A stretch of 64,000 nt of DNA from Actinomadura sp. J1-007 (GCF_009793335.1 NZ_WING01000001.1:2108001-2172000); one strand, 5' to 3'; positions 18,280 to 28,384 are shown, counted from the first letter of the stretch. Notes: a model not told the origin generated them from the sequence alone. Numbers and translations: made by a program.

Positions 18280-19686
18280 ATGGCCGATCCGTTGAGCAGG
18301 CGCGGATTCCTGTCCACCACGGCGCTCGCGGCGGGCGCGGTCGGCGCGTACGGGCTGACGGGGTGCGCGTCGGAGAGCAGCGGGCCGCAGGCCGACAGCC
18401 CGGGGAACGCGCCGAAGGAGGTCTTCACGGCGCCCGCGCGCAAGCTCGGCGGATCGCTCAGCATCCTGATGTGGAGCCACTTCGTGCCGAGGCACGACAA
18501 GTGGTTCGACAGGTTCGCGGCCGACTGGGGGAAGAAGGTCGGCGTCACCGTCCGGGTGGACCACATCAACACCGTGGACGTGCCGCGCCGGGCCGCGTCG
18601 GAGATCCAGGCGAAGCAGGGCCACGACGTCATCCAGCACATCGCGCCGTTCTCGCAGTACGAGCCGTCCGTGCTGGACATGACCGACCTCGTCCAGGAGG
18701 CGACGCGGCGGTGGGGGCAGCAGCTCGAACTGTGCCGCAAGTCGTCGTACAACCCCAACACCAAGCGGTTCTACGCGTACTGCCCCGGCTGGTCGCCCGA
18801 CCCCGGCGACTACCGGAAGTCGATGTGGCAGAAGGTCGGGCTGCCGAACGGGCCGTCGAGCTGGGACGAGCTGCTGCGCGGGGCGTCCGAGATCAAGAGG
18901 AGCACCGGGGTGCCGTGCGGGATCGGGCTGTCGCCCGAGACCGACTCCAACATGGCGGCCCGCGCGCTGCTGTGGTCGTTCGGCGCGTCCGAGCAGGACC
19001 AGAACGAACGGGTCGTCATCAACTCCGACGCCGCGGTCGCGGCCGTCGAGTACATGGCGCGGCTGTGGAAGGGCGCCGAGACCAGCGAGGTGTTCTCCTG
19101 GGTCCCGGCGTCCAACAACCAGGCGCTCATCGCCGGCAAGTCGTCGTACATCGTCAACTCGATCTCCGCCTGGCGCACCGCCATGGCCACCAACCCCAAG
19201 ATCGGCGACGACATCTTCTTCACGCCGGCGCTGCGCGGCCCGAAGGCGGCGCTCGCGGCGCAGCACGTGATCCAGCAGTGGATCGTCCCGAAGCACGCGA
19301 AGAACGCCGACGCGGCCAAGGAGTTCCTCCTGCACTACACGGCCAACTTCCCGGCCGTCACGTACAACTCCGAGCTATACGACCTGCCGGGCTGGCCGTC
19401 GCTCGTCCCCCAGCTGAGCGGCTGGCTCGACCACGACCCGTACGGCGCGAAACCCGCGAACAAGCTGTCGCTGCTCAAGACGGCCACGTCGTGGAGCGCG
19501 AACATCGGCTACCCGGGCCCGTCCAACCCGGCGATCGGCGAGATCTTCAACACCAACGTGCTGCCGACGATGTTCGGCCGCGCCGCCCGCGGCCAGACGT
19601 CCCCCCAGCAGGCCGTCGCCGACGCCGAACGCCAGATCAACGCCATCTTCAAGAACTGGCGCGCCCGCGGCCTGGTAGGGGGCTGA
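18280..19686 (+). CDS. Extracellular solute-binding lipoprotein of a sugar ABC importer
   Basis: This is a 468-residue binding protein (family 1, sugar type). Its N-terminus has a twin-arginine-like signal (SRRGFLSTTALAAGAVGAYG) ending in the lipobox LTGC with Cys29, so it is probably exported and lipid-anchored outside the membrane. Typical features of the family are seen (VDHINTVDVPRRAASEIQAK, VIQHIAPFSQYEP). It heads a four-gene importer: binding protein, ATPase and two permeases. The ATG at 18280 follows GAGGGAG. The sugar is not predictable, and no sugar-catabolic gene or regulator is adjacent. Confidence 0.9.
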   Translation: MADPLSRRGFLSTTALAAGAVGAYGLTGCASESSGPQADSPGNAPKEVFTAPARKLGGSLSILMWSHFVPRHDKWFDRFAADWGKKVGVTVRVDHINTVDVPRRAASEIQAKQGHDVIQHIAPFSQYEPSVLDMTDLVQEATRRWGQQLELCRKSSYNPNTKRFYAYCPGWSPDPGDYRKSMWQKVGLPNGPSSWDELLRGASEIKRSTGVPCGIGLSPETDSNMAARALLWSFGASEQDQNERVVINSDAAVAAVEYMARLWKGAETSEVFSWVPASNNQALIAGKSSYIVNSISAWRTAMATNPKIGDDIFFTPALRGPKAALAAQHVIQQWIVPKHAKNADAAKEFLLHYTANFPAVTYNSELYDLPGWPSLVPQLSGWLDHDPYGAKPANKLSLLKTATSWSANIGYPGPSNPAIGEIFNTNVLPTMFGRAARGQTSPQQAVADAERQINAIFKNWRARGLVGG

Positions 19687-19823
19687 GCGAGGGCATGAAC
19701 ACCGCTTGCCGCCGCGCGGCGGCTGGACTGAGGAGCGCCGGGAGCCTGCGACCAGAGCGACGAGGGAAGCCGCCGCGCCGAAAGGGCGGCGAGCCGCCGA
19801 GCGGAGCGAGGCCATGAACACTG
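19685..19823 (+). repeat. Intergenic element bounded by a 20-bp direct repeat
   Basis: GAGCGAGGGCATGAACACCG (19685-19704) recurs as an 18/20 copy at 19804-19823, where it carries the ATG of the ATPase gene. Between them lies a 16-bp perfect palindrome (GCCGCCGCGCGGCGGC, 19708-19723) and further hairpin-prone sequence. The arrangement looks like a small inserted palindromic element that duplicated the start region. Confidence 0.5.
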
Positions 19824-20887
19824 TCGAGGTGCGGGAGCTCGTCAAGACGTTCGACGGGCATGTGCGGCGGGCTCGGCGGGGGGCGCGCGGGGACGACGTG
19901 CGGGCGCTGGACGGCGTGGACCTGGCGGCGGAGCCCGGGGAGTACCTGGTGCTGCTCGGGCCGTCCGGGTGCGGGAAGACGACGCTGCTGCGGACGATCG
20001 CGGGCCTGGAGCAGCCCACGTCCGGCGAGGTGCTCATCGGCGGGCACGTCGTCAACGGGCTGCCGCCGCGGGTGCGGCAGGTGGCGATGGTGTTCCAGTC
20101 GTACGCGCTGTATCCGCACAAGACGGTGTTCGACAACATCGTGTTCCCGTTGCGGGCGGAGAAGACGGCGCGGCCGGAACGGGAGCGCAAGGCGCGGTGG
20201 GCGGCGGAGCTGCTCGACATCGAGCCGCTGCTCGCCCGCAAGCCGCGCCAGCTCTCCGGCGGGGAGCGGCAGCGGGTCGCGCTCGCCCGCGCGCTCGTCC
20301 GCGAGCCCGCGGTGTTCCTGCTGGACGAGCCGCTGTCCAACCTCGACGCCAAGATGCGCACGACCGCCCGCGACGAGCTGAAGCGGTTCCAGCAGCGGGT
20401 CGGCACCACGACGATCTACGTCACGCACGACCAGGCGGAGGCGATGGGGCTCGGCGACCGGATCGCGGTGCTGGAGCGCGGCCGGGTCCGGCAGGTCGGC
20501 ACGCCCGCCGAGGTGTACGACGACCCGGCCGACACGTTCGTCGCGACGTTCATCGGGTCGCCGCCGATGAACCTCGTGCCGCGCGGCGACCGGCTGGTCG
20601 GGTTCCGTCCCGAGCACCTGCTGCCGTCGGAGATCGGCCCGTACGACGCGCGGGTGACGATGCCGCTGCGCGTGGAGCGGCTGGAGTACCTGTCCGGGGA
20701 CCGGCACGTGTACGGGACGGTCACCGGCGTGGGCGAGGAGACGCGGGTGATCGCGCGCCTGCCCGCGACGGTCGCGACCCCGATCGCCACCGGGGAGACG
20801 CACGAGTTCGCGGTCGCCTCGGCGCGGATGCGCTTCTTCGACGCCGCCGAGGGCCGCCGCGCCCCGGCCGTGCGGATCGGCGACTGA
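19814..20887 (+). CDS. Sugar ABC importer ATP-binding protein (MsmK/UgpC type)
   Basis: This is a 357-residue ATPase. Walker A is GPSGCGKTTLLRTIAG, the Q-loop is MVFQSYALYPHKTV, the signature is LSGGERQRVALARAL, Walker B is VFLLDEPLSNLDAKMR and the H-loop is VTHDQAEAM. A C-terminal TOBE-like regulatory domain (FRPEHLLPSE onward) is present. This is the length and layout of multiple-sugar importers. The insertion RRARRGARGDD near residue 20 is unusual for the family. It overlaps the next permease by one base (TGATG). The ATG lies within the second copy of a 20-bp direct repeat. Confidence 0.93.
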   Translation: MNTVEVRELVKTFDGHVRRARRGARGDDVRALDGVDLAAEPGEYLVLLGPSGCGKTTLLRTIAGLEQPTSGEVLIGGHVVNGLPPRVRQVAMVFQSYALYPHKTVFDNIVFPLRAEKTARPERERKARWAAELLDIEPLLARKPRQLSGGERQRVALARALVREPAVFLLDEPLSNLDAKMRTTARDELKRFQQRVGTTTIYVTHDQAEAMGLGDRIAVLERGRVRQVGTPAEVYDDPADTFVATFIGSPPMNLVPRGDRLVGFRPEHLLPSEIGPYDARVTMPLRVERLEYLSGDRHVYGTVTGVGEETRVIARLPATVATPIATGETHEFAVASARMRFFDAAEGRRAPAVRIGD

Positions 20888-21825
20888 TGGCCGCGCCGGA
20901 GAAGGCGGATGCCCCGCGCGAGGCCGCGCCGTCCGGCCGGAAGGCCGCGCTGTCCGACCGCGAGGGCTTTCTCGCGTGGGCGATGCTGCTGCCGTCCGTC
21001 GTCTACATCGTCGCGCTCGTCGGCGTGCCGTTCGTGCTGGCCATCGCGTTCGCGTTCTCCGACGTGACCACGGGCGACCCGTCGTACGACTGGGCGGGGT
21101 TCCGCAACTTCACCGCGGTGTTCGACGACGGGGTGTTCTGGCGGGCGCTGTCGAACACGCTGGTCTTCACGCTCGCGTCGATGGTCCTGATCGTGGTGTT
21201 CGGGAAGATCCTGGCCAACATCCTGGTGGCGGAGTTCCACGGCAAGTGGTTCGTGCGGTTCCTCGTGCTGCTCCCGTGGACGACACCGGTCGCGCTGTCC
21301 ACGATCTCGTGGCTGTGGTTCCTGGACTCGATCTACTCCCCCGTCGACTGGGTGCTGCGGCAGCTGAACCTGATCGACGGGAACGTGGTCTGGCTGGGCC
21401 GTCCCGGCACCGCGATGGGCTCGGTGATCGCCGTCCAGGCGTGGCGGCTGACCCCGCTCGCCGCGGTGATCGTGATGGCGGGGCTGGTCGCGATCCCCCG
21501 CGACATCGACGAGGCCGCGCGGATCGACGGCGCGGGCTTCTGGCGCCGCATGTTCGAGGTGACGATCCCGCTGACCCTCCCGGTGATCGCCGTCGCCGCC
21601 CTCTTCGGCGCGATCATGACGTTCACCGACATGACCGTGTCGTACGTGCTGACGCGGGGCGGCCCGACCCACGCGACCGACACCCTGGCGTCGTGGGCGT
21701 ACTTCCGCGGCATCGAGGGCGGGGACGTCGGCCAGGGGGCGGCGATCGCGCTGTTCCTGTTCCCGATCCTGCTCGCCGGCGCGGTCGCGATCCTCCGCGC
21801 CGTACGCCGCCTGGAGGCGCAGTGA
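20887..21825 (+). CDS. Sugar ABC importer permease 1 (MalF/UgpA type)
   Basis: This is a 312-residue inner-membrane permease. Six hydrophobic segments are visible, the first being AMLLPSVVYIVALVGVPFVLA. The EAA loop that contacts the ATPase is DEAARIDGAGFWRRMFEVTIPL. The start ATG shares one base with the ATPase stop, and the end overlaps the second permease by four bases (GTGA), showing one transcription unit. Confidence 0.93.
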   Translation: MAAPEKADAPREAAPSGRKAALSDREGFLAWAMLLPSVVYIVALVGVPFVLAIAFAFSDVTTGDPSYDWAGFRNFTAVFDDGVFWRALSNTLVFTLASMVLIVVFGKILANILVAEFHGKWFVRFLVLLPWTTPVALSTISWLWFLDSIYSPVDWVLRQLNLIDGNVVWLGRPGTAMGSVIAVQAWRLTPLAAVIVMAGLVAIPRDIDEAARIDGAGFWRRMFEVTIPLTLPVIAVAALFGAIMTFTDMTVSYVLTRGGPTHATDTLASWAYFRGIEGGDVGQGAAIALFLFPILLAGAVAILRAVRRLEAQ

Positions 21826-22694
21826 ACGACACCGCGAGGCTCCGCCGCCGCTACGCCCGCCGCCACGTCGCGGCGCGCGCGGGCGTCTACTCGGCGGCCC
21901 TGCTCGCCGCGGTGGTGTGCGCGCTGCCGTTCCTGTGGAGCCTGGTGAGCGCGTTCAAGCAGAACCGCGACCTCTACAACCCGGAGAGCAACCCGTTCGC
22001 CTTCAACGAGCCCGCGACACCCGACCACGTGACGTTCCTGTTCGAGGACACCCCGTTCAACACGTTCGTGTGGAACACGCTCCTGGTCGGCGCGCTCGTG
22101 GTCGCCGTCACGCTCGCCCTCGCGATCCCCGCCGCGTACTCCCTGGCGCGCCTCAACCGCCCGTGGGGCACGCCGATGGGCATCGCGATCTTCCTGGTCT
22201 ACCTGGTGCCGCCGTCGCTGCTGTTCCTGTCCCTGACCCGCGTGGTCGTCGCGCTCGGCCTGGAGGACACCCTGTGGTCGATGGTGGTCGTGTACCCGAC
22301 GATCACGGTCCCGGTCTCGGTCTGGCTCCTGATCGGCTTCCTGAAGGCCGTCCCCAAGGACGTCGAGGAACAGGCCATGGTGGACGGCTACAGCCGCCTC
22401 GGCGCGTTCGCGAGGGCCGTCCTGCCGCTGGTCTTCCCGGGCATCGTCGCCGTCGTCGTGTTCAGCTTCACCCTCACGGCGAGCGAGTTCGTCTACGCCC
22501 TGGCGTTCGTGTCGGCAAGCCCGAAAATGGTCGTCAGCACCGGCGTCCCGACACAACTCGTACGCGGCGACGTCTTCTTCTGGCAGTCACTCCAGGCCGC
22601 CACGGTCATCACCGCCGTCCCGATCGCCTTCCTCTTCAACCTCTTCCTGGACCGCTTCGTCACCGGCTTCACCATGGGCGCCGTCAAGACCTAG
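21822..22694 (+). CDS. Sugar ABC importer permease 2 (MalG/UgpE type)
   Basis: This is a 290-residue permease that pairs with the preceding one. Its first TM is AALLAAVVCALPFLWSLV, its EAA loop is EEQAMVDGYSRLGAFARAVLPL, and its C-terminus FVTGFTMGAVKT is the usual end of the family. The start is GTG in the GTGA overlap at 21822. A diverged copy of its last 43 bases is found 8.3 kb downstream at 30984-31026, at the far side of the accessory island. Confidence 0.93.
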   Translation: MNDTARLRRRYARRHVAARAGVYSAALLAAVVCALPFLWSLVSAFKQNRDLYNPESNPFAFNEPATPDHVTFLFEDTPFNTFVWNTLLVGALVVAVTLALAIPAAYSLARLNRPWGTPMGIAIFLVYLVPPSLLFLSLTRVVVALGLEDTLWSMVVVYPTITVPVSVWLLIGFLKAVPKDVEEQAMVDGYSRLGAFARAVLPLVFPGIVAVVVFSFTLTASEFVYALAFVSASPKMVVSTGVPTQLVRGDVFFWQSLQAATVITAVPIAFLFNLFLDRFVTGFTMGAVKT

Positions 22695-23098
22695 CGAGGC
22701 GCGCAACTCAAGGCTCATTCCCGGCACTGGGCGATGTCCCACCGTGGCGAAGCAGTGCGGTCAGGAGCTGATCGCAGGTACCCGAAGTGGTGGTCGACCG
22801 CGGCGTCGGCGCACCCGTCCACACTACCTTGACATCTCTAGGTAACCGCGTACCTTGAAAGGTCAAAGTAGTTGAGAGGGGCAACCCGTGCTGACACCCG
22901 ACCAGATCGCCCACGGCTCGCCGAGGCCGCGCCCGGTACGCGCGGACGGCCGCGCCGCTGACCGGGGCGATGAGCCCGGCGCCGGCCCAGGCGTCGAGGT
23001 GCCCTTGCAGCGCTTGTAGGCGAATGAGCGGCCCTGTTCGGTTCGCAAAGAGTTCCGTGTGACACATCGGAGTCTTCACTTATCACCTTGGGGTGCTC
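22695..23098. other. Gap with a promoter and a probable broken small gene
   Basis: No intact gene is supported in these 404 bases. A promoter-like region at 22829-22863 is followed by GAGAGGGG and GTG 22889, which begins LTPDQIAHG but meets an early stop. A one-base shift would extend it (LAEAAPGTRADG). On the other strand a segment reading LDAWAGAGLIAPVSGAAVRAY looks like the helical start of some actinobacterial membrane proteins. I read the stretch as a decayed gene at the edge of the accessory island. Confidence 0.4.
22829..22863 (+). promoter_or_regulatory. Promoter-like site with palindromic operator
   Basis: TTGACA at 22829 and TACCTT at 22851 are 16 bases apart. ACCTTGAAAGGT (22852-22863) is a palindrome with a two-base centre overlapping the -10 position. 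It appears to have served the broken gene that follows. Confidence 0.45.
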
Positions 23099-26000
23099 AT
23101 GGACGTGTGGCGTGGTGGCCGGGTGCGGCAGGGCGACGGTGAGCGTCGTTGGAGCCGGAGGGGACCGAAGTACGCCGCTGGCCGGGTAGGGGCGCCAAGG
23201 CGCGCTACCGCAGCGGCGATGACGGCGGTGCTGGTGGTTTCGCTGGCGCAGGCGGTGCCGTTGCCGGGGCCGGTGCAGGCGGCGGAGCCGGGGCCGAGGA
23301 TTCCGCGGCGGGATCTGCCGCTGATGGCCTCGGCCGCCAAGGCGGTCAGTGGTCCGAAGCGGTCGATGCCCAAGCAGCCCAAGCAGCCCAAGGCCGACTT
23401 CGCGCCGCTGGCGCGCAAGCCCGCGACCGGCAAGCAGCTGCGGGCGGGGGACGCGGCGCCCGAGACCAGTCTGGTCAGCCCGGTCGACGAGGCCGTGGTC
23501 TCGACCGAGACACCGACACTGAAGGTCCGGGACGTCGGCCAGGGCGTGCTGTACTGCTTCAAGGTCTCGACCGGGTTCGACGGCCGGTCTGGCAGCGTCG
23601 CCGATTCGGGCTGCGTGTCCACGCCGGAGTGGACGGTGCCCCGGAACGTGCTGAGCGACGGCGGCCAGTACACGTGGGCGGTCGCCACGACGCTGGGCAA
23701 GGACAAGCCGGTCACCTCACCCACATGGGTGGGGCATTTCACCGTCAATCAGCGGGTCGGGGACCCTGGCCCGGCGCCGGCCGACGCCTCCGGGCCGGTG
23801 ACGGTCAACTTGTTCAACGGCAACGCCCAATACAAGAACGCCGGTCCGGCGTTCCAGACGATCGGCGGCCCGGCGGGGGTGACGTTCGGCTTCAACTCCC
23901 GCCAAGGCGGTGAAGGGCACGGGGTACGCGCGTCCTATTTCAACGACTCGCGGCACAACGGGACCCCCGACGATGCGCCGGTGCTGGTGCGGCGCGAACC
24001 GTCGGTCAATCTCAACACCATCCGCGACTCGCTGCCCGACAATCCCTGGTTCGATCCGTTCCCGCCCGCGCTGGACAAGAAGAACTTCGTCATCCGCTGG
24101 GAGGGCCACTTCAAAGCCCCCGTCGCCGGCGACTACCAGTTCGCCGGAACGCACGCCGACGGCGCGAAGATCTGGGTGAACGGAAGGGTCGTCTACGACA
24201 ACCCCAACCCCGGCGGCATCGGGATGGACTTCCAGACCGCCGGTCCCAAGACCGACCGCGACACCACGCTCGCCGCGGGCCAGCGGGTGGCGATCAAGGT
24301 CGAGCTGTACCACCACTCAGACGCCAAGCCGCAGATGGTGCTGTGGTTCAAGAGCACCGGCGCGGACTGGGCCGGCCGCCGCTTCCACAACTGGATGCCC
24401 CAACCCGTCCCCACCCAATGGCTGTACGCCCAGGACCCGCCGCCGCTGCCCTCGGGGTGGACGCTCGGGGTGGCCGGCAGCGGCTACACCAAGGCCGAGA
24501 TGCTGGACGCCTCAGTCGTGCTCACCGACCGCTCGGGCCGCAAACGCACCTGGGTCAAAACCTCTGGCGGCGGCTACAAGCCCCCGCCGGACGAGGACGG
24601 AGTCCTGGCCTTCGACACCGGCGGCCGGATCACCGTCACCGAAGGCACCACGGTGTCGACGTTCAACACCGACGGAACACTCGCGCAGGTCGCCTCCACG
24701 CTGGACGGTAAGAAACCGGCCGCGTTGCAGTACCACTACAGCGGCGCGGTCCCCCGGCTGACGAAGATCACCGACCCGGTGTCGGACCGCTCGCACACCC
24801 TGTACTACAACACCGATAACAGCGACGGCTGCTACGGCGGGACGGCCAAACCGCAGGGCGCCGACCCCGCACCGGCCGACATGCTGTGCCGCATCCGCTA
24901 CTGGGACGGCTCGGAAACACGGCTGTGGTACCTGTTCGGCACCCTGGCCCGGATCGAGAACCCCGGCGCGTCCATCTCCGACTACGACTACCTCGACCGC
25001 GCCGCCAACAAGAAGGAGCACGACAAGCCCGAAACCAAACCTGAGGACAAGGAGGCACTCAAAGAGGGCGTCGGACCCCTCACCATGGTCCGCGACCCAC
25101 TGGCCTACGACTGGGTCGTCCGGCAGAACACCCCGGTCACCGCCGAGCGCACCACGATCCGCTACCAGGCCGGCTACGAACCCGAAGCCCGCCAAACGCT
25201 GCTGCGCGCGGTCCAGGTCTCCCTGCCCTGGCCCGACGGCAGACCCGGCATCGGATTCCCCGGCGGACACTCCTACTCCTACGACCTCGCCGGCAAGGCC
25301 GCCGCGGTCGCGGTCAGCGGCCTGAACGGCCGTTCCCGCACCGTCACCTACGACGACGCCGGCCGCACGTTGAAGGCGACCGACGCCGATGGGGTCACCG
25401 CCGCGACCGAGTGGAACGCCAAGGACCGGCCTACTGCGACCATCGACGCGCGGGGTCACCGCGCCACCCATGTCTACGACCACGCCGATCGGCGGACCGA
25501 CGCCTACGGGCCCGCGCCCACGTCCTGCTTCGACGGCCCCACCCCGACCTCGCAGTGCGCCGACGAGGTCCCGCACGGCCGTAGCCGCTATGACGAGGGC
25601 ATCGCCGGGTTGCAGGCCGCGGTGTATGACAACCCGTACCTGTCGGGGGTGCCCGCGGTGTGGCAGACCGGTGTCGGCACCGCCGACGGCTCGATGGCCG
25701 CCACGTGGGGTGCCACGCCGCCGGTGCCCAACAGCGGCGGCTGGTCGGCCCGGTTCACCGGCGAGATCGAGTTTCCCGAGGAGGGCGAGTACGGGGTCGG
25801 GTTCACCGCCGTGGACGGGGTGCGGCTGTGGATCGACGACGTCCTGCGCGTCGACAGTTGGAGCGACAAGGCCTCCTCCAAGGTCGCCGGCACCTACATC
25901 AGCAAGAAGGCCGGCGGCCGGCACCGGATCCGCATTGACTACTACAACCGCAGCGGTACCACCGGCGCACTGAACTTCACCTGGGCGCCCCCCGGCGCCG

Positions 26001-28384
26001 ACTCCGCGGTGACCGTCCCCGGCAAGTACCTGGCACCCCGCTACGGACACCAGACCAGCACGGTCCTCGACAGCGGTGGCGGACGCGCGCCATCGACGAA
26101 GACGGCCACCGACTACTCCGACCCGGCCAACGGGATCGACCCGGTGTTCGGATTGCCGGTCTCCACGACCAGCGACCCCGGCGGGCTCAATCTGACCCGA
26201 CGCACCGCCTTCGAAAGGCCCGGCACCGGATACCTGCGCCTACTGGCCAACGCCCTGCCCGGAGGTGACATCTCCGATCCCGCCAAACGCGGCGCCTCCA
26301 CCTACTACGCAGGCAACGAAACCCGTGCCAACCCCTGCGTTGACGACTCGCCGGAGGTGAGCCAGGGCGGCATGGCCAAAACGATCACCGCCGCCGAGAA
26401 CGCCGACGGGTCGGCCAACCGCGCCGAACAGGTGTACGACGCGTCCGGCCGGGTGGTCGCCACCCGGATCAACACCGAACCATGGTCATGTACCACCTAC
26501 GACGCCCGCGGCCGGGTCATCAAGCGGACGTACCCGGCCATCGGTGGCCAGCCCGCGCGGACCATCACCTACGACCATGCCGTGGCCGGTGACCCGCTCA
26601 CCACCAAGATCAGCGATGGCAGCGGCTCGACCACCACCACGATCGACCTGCTCGGCCAGGTCACCTCCTACACCGACGCCGGCGGGACGGTCACCACCAC
26701 CCAGTACGACACCGCGGGCCGCGCCACCAGGCAGACCAGCACGGTCAAGGGCGTCTCCTCCACCCTGACCTACCAGTGGACGGACGCCTCCCGCCTGACC
26801 CGCCTCGACCTGGACGGCACCACCGTCGCCACCCCCGCCTACAACGCCGGGATGCTCAAGACCGTCGGCTACGGCAACGGCACAGATCTTGGGATCACCT
26901 ACAACGATGCCGCCTCGGTCACCGGCCTGAAGTGGAAGACCAAGGACTCCACGGTCACCGACACCGTCACCCGCTCCCGTGACCAGCGCATCACCGACGA
27001 CACCGTCACCGACGCCGGCACCGCCTACGACCACGCCTACACCTACGACGGCGCAGGCCGCCTGACCGCCGCCACCGTCCCGCACCACAAACTCACCTAC
27101 GGCTACGCCGCGGACGGCGGCTGCGGACCCAACAGGAAGGCCGGAGCCAACACCAACCGCACCACCTCCACCGACAGCCGGGACGGCGCCCCACCGGTCA
27201 CGACCACCTACTGCTACGACGGCGCCGACCGGCTGATCTCCACCAGCGGCGCCACCACCCTGACCTTCGGCTACGACACCTACGGCAACGCCACCAAAGT
27301 CGGCACCGACACCCTGGGGTACGACACCACCCGCCGGCACATCACCACCACCGCGGCCGGGCGCACGGTCCGTTACACCCGCGATGTCACCGACCGCATC
27401 ACCGCCCGCACCATCCAGGAGAACGGCAAACCCGACCAAGTCACCCGCTACGGCTTCACCTCCGACGCCGGCGGCCCCGACTTCGTCCTCGACGCCTCTG
27501 GGGGCCTGCGGCAGCGGGTGCTGAAACTGCCCGGCGGGGTCGTCCTCACCAAGACCTACGACACCGCGAAGACGGCCAACTGGTCCTACCCCACCGTCCA
27601 GGGCCACATCCTGTTCACCGCCGACGGCACCGGGACCAGGACCGGCAAGATCCATCTGTACGACCCGTTCGGACAGAACATCGACCCCGACACCGGCGCC
27701 CTCGGCGACATCCCCATCCCCGCCACCGCCGAAGGCGGCATGGACTTCGGCTGGCTCGGACAGCACACCGTCCCCGTCGAACACCTCGCCAGCCACCAAG
27801 CCCTCGAAATGGGCGCCCGCACCTACCTCCCCATCCTCGGCCGATTCCTGCAAACCGACCCCATCGCCGGCGGCTCCGCCAACAACTACGACTACGCCAA
27901 CGCCGACCCGATCAACAGCCTCGACCTCACCGGCACATACCCCGACTGTGGTGCATGCGCCAGTGGAGAGTACGAAGGTTACGAAGCAGAAAAGGCCAAG
28001 AAAGAGGCCGAGGAAAGAGCGAAGCTCGAGAGGGCCTCAGAGGAAGCCGCGGCTAATCCCGGCTACCCTCCCATGCCGCTACCTCGCCGCTTGTTGATAC
28101 CCAGAAAGTCCCCTCCCTCCTGGACGCCGAACGTCAAGGATCCCTCAATCGGACGTGGCCACACCGGGCGCTACGAACCAAGGAATCTCAAGGAACAGCT
28201 CGCGATGGAACAGGCAATGTCAAACCCCGCTGGGGGACGCGTGATCGAAACCATCACGATGACCGACGCCCGTTGGCCGGCAAAAGAGGGCTGGGTTAAG
28301 ATGAGGCAGAACGTGAACGGCGTGGAGGTGCACTACGTTCGAAATACGAGAACGGGCGAGGTTGATGACTTCAAGTTCAAGTAG
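23099..28384 (+). CDS. Secreted PA14-RHS/YD-repeat polymorphic toxin
   Basis: This giant protein of 1761 residues is built for delivering a C-terminal toxin to competing cells. An N-terminal signal-like segment (TAAAMTAVLVVSLAQAVPL) is followed by two PA14 carbohydrate-binding-like domains (about 275-420 and 834-985) and many RHS/YD repeats (e.g. YDDAGRTLKATDADG, YDTAGRATRQTS). The RHS core signature lies at about 1572-1613 (GARTYLPILGRFLQTDPIAG, then NYDYANADPINSLDLTG). The last ~150 residues are the variable toxin: a charged Lys/Glu helix, then RGHTGRYEPRNLKEQLAMEQ and EGWVKMRQNVNGVEVHYVRN up to DDFKFK. The end resembles small RelE/colicin-like (BECR) RNases, which is an inference. ATG 23099 is preferred over GTG 23093. 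The toxin tip is visibly less GC-rich than the core. Confidence 0.88.
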   Translation: MDVWRGGRVRQGDGERRWSRRGPKYAAGRVGAPRRATAAAMTAVLVVSLAQAVPLPGPVQAAEPGPRIPRRDLPLMASAAKAVSGPKRSMPKQPKQPKADFAPLARKPATGKQLRAGDAAPETSLVSPVDEAVVSTETPTLKVRDVGQGVLYCFKVSTGFDGRSGSVADSGCVSTPEWTVPRNVLSDGGQYTWAVATTLGKDKPVTSPTWVGHFTVNQRVGDPGPAPADASGPVTVNLFNGNAQYKNAGPAFQTIGGPAGVTFGFNSRQGGEGHGVRASYFNDSRHNGTPDDAPVLVRREPSVNLNTIRDSLPDNPWFDPFPPALDKKNFVIRWEGHFKAPVAGDYQFAGTHADGAKIWVNGRVVYDNPNPGGIGMDFQTAGPKTDRDTTLAAGQRVAIKVELYHHSDAKPQMVLWFKSTGADWAGRRFHNWMPQPVPTQWLYAQDPPPLPSGWTLGVAGSGYTKAEMLDASVVLTDRSGRKRTWVKTSGGGYKPPPDEDGVLAFDTGGRITVTEGTTVSTFNTDGTLAQVASTLDGKKPAALQYHYSGAVPRLTKITDPVSDRSHTLYYNTDNSDGCYGGTAKPQGADPAPADMLCRIRYWDGSETRLWYLFGTLARIENPGASISDYDYLDRAANKKEHDKPETKPEDKEALKEGVGPLTMVRDPLAYDWVVRQNTPVTAERTTIRYQAGYEPEARQTLLRAVQVSLPWPDGRPGIGFPGGHSYSYDLAGKAAAVAVSGLNGRSRTVTYDDAGRTLKATDADGVTAATEWNAKDRPTATIDARGHRATHVYDHADRRTDAYGPAPTSCFDGPTPTSQCADEVPHGRSRYDEGIAGLQAAVYDNPYLSGVPAVWQTGVGTADGSMAATWGATPPVPNSGGWSARFTGEIEFPEEGEYGVGFTAVDGVRLWIDDVLRVDSWSDKASSKVAGTYISKKAGGRHRIRIDYYNRSGTTGALNFTWAPPGADSAVTVPGKYLAPRYGHQTSTVLDSGGGRAPSTKTATDYSDPANGIDPVFGLPVSTTSDPGGLNLTRRTAFERPGTGYLRLLANALPGGDISDPAKRGASTYYAGNETRANPCVDDSPEVSQGGMAKTITAAENADGSANRAEQVYDASGRVVATRINTEPWSCTTYDARGRVIKRTYPAIGGQPARTITYDHAVAGDPLTTKISDGSGSTTTTIDLLGQVTSYTDAGGTVTTTQYDTAGRATRQTSTVKGVSSTLTYQWTDASRLTRLDLDGTTVATPAYNAGMLKTVGYGNGTDLGITYNDAASVTGLKWKTKDSTVTDTVTRSRDQRITDDTVTDAGTAYDHAYTYDGAGRLTAATVPHHKLTYGYAADGGCGPNRKAGANTNRTTSTDSRDGAPPVTTTYCYDGADRLISTSGATTLTFGYDTYGNATKVGTDTLGYDTTRRHITTTAAGRTVRYTRDVTDRITARTIQENGKPDQVTRYGFTSDAGGPDFVLDASGGLRQRVLKLPGGVVLTKTYDTAKTANWSYPTVQGHILFTADGTGTRTGKIHLYDPFGQNIDPDTGALGDIPIPATAEGGMDFGWLGQHTVPVEHLASHQALEMGARTYLPILGRFLQTDPIAGGSANNYDYANADPINSLDLTGTYPDCGACASGEYEGYEAEKAKKEAEERAKLERASEEAAANPGYPPMPLPRRLLIPRKSPPSWTPNVKDPSIGRGHTGRYEPRNLKEQLAMEQAMSNPAGGRVIETITMTDARWPAKEGWVKMRQNVNGVEVHYVRNTRTGEVDDFKFK

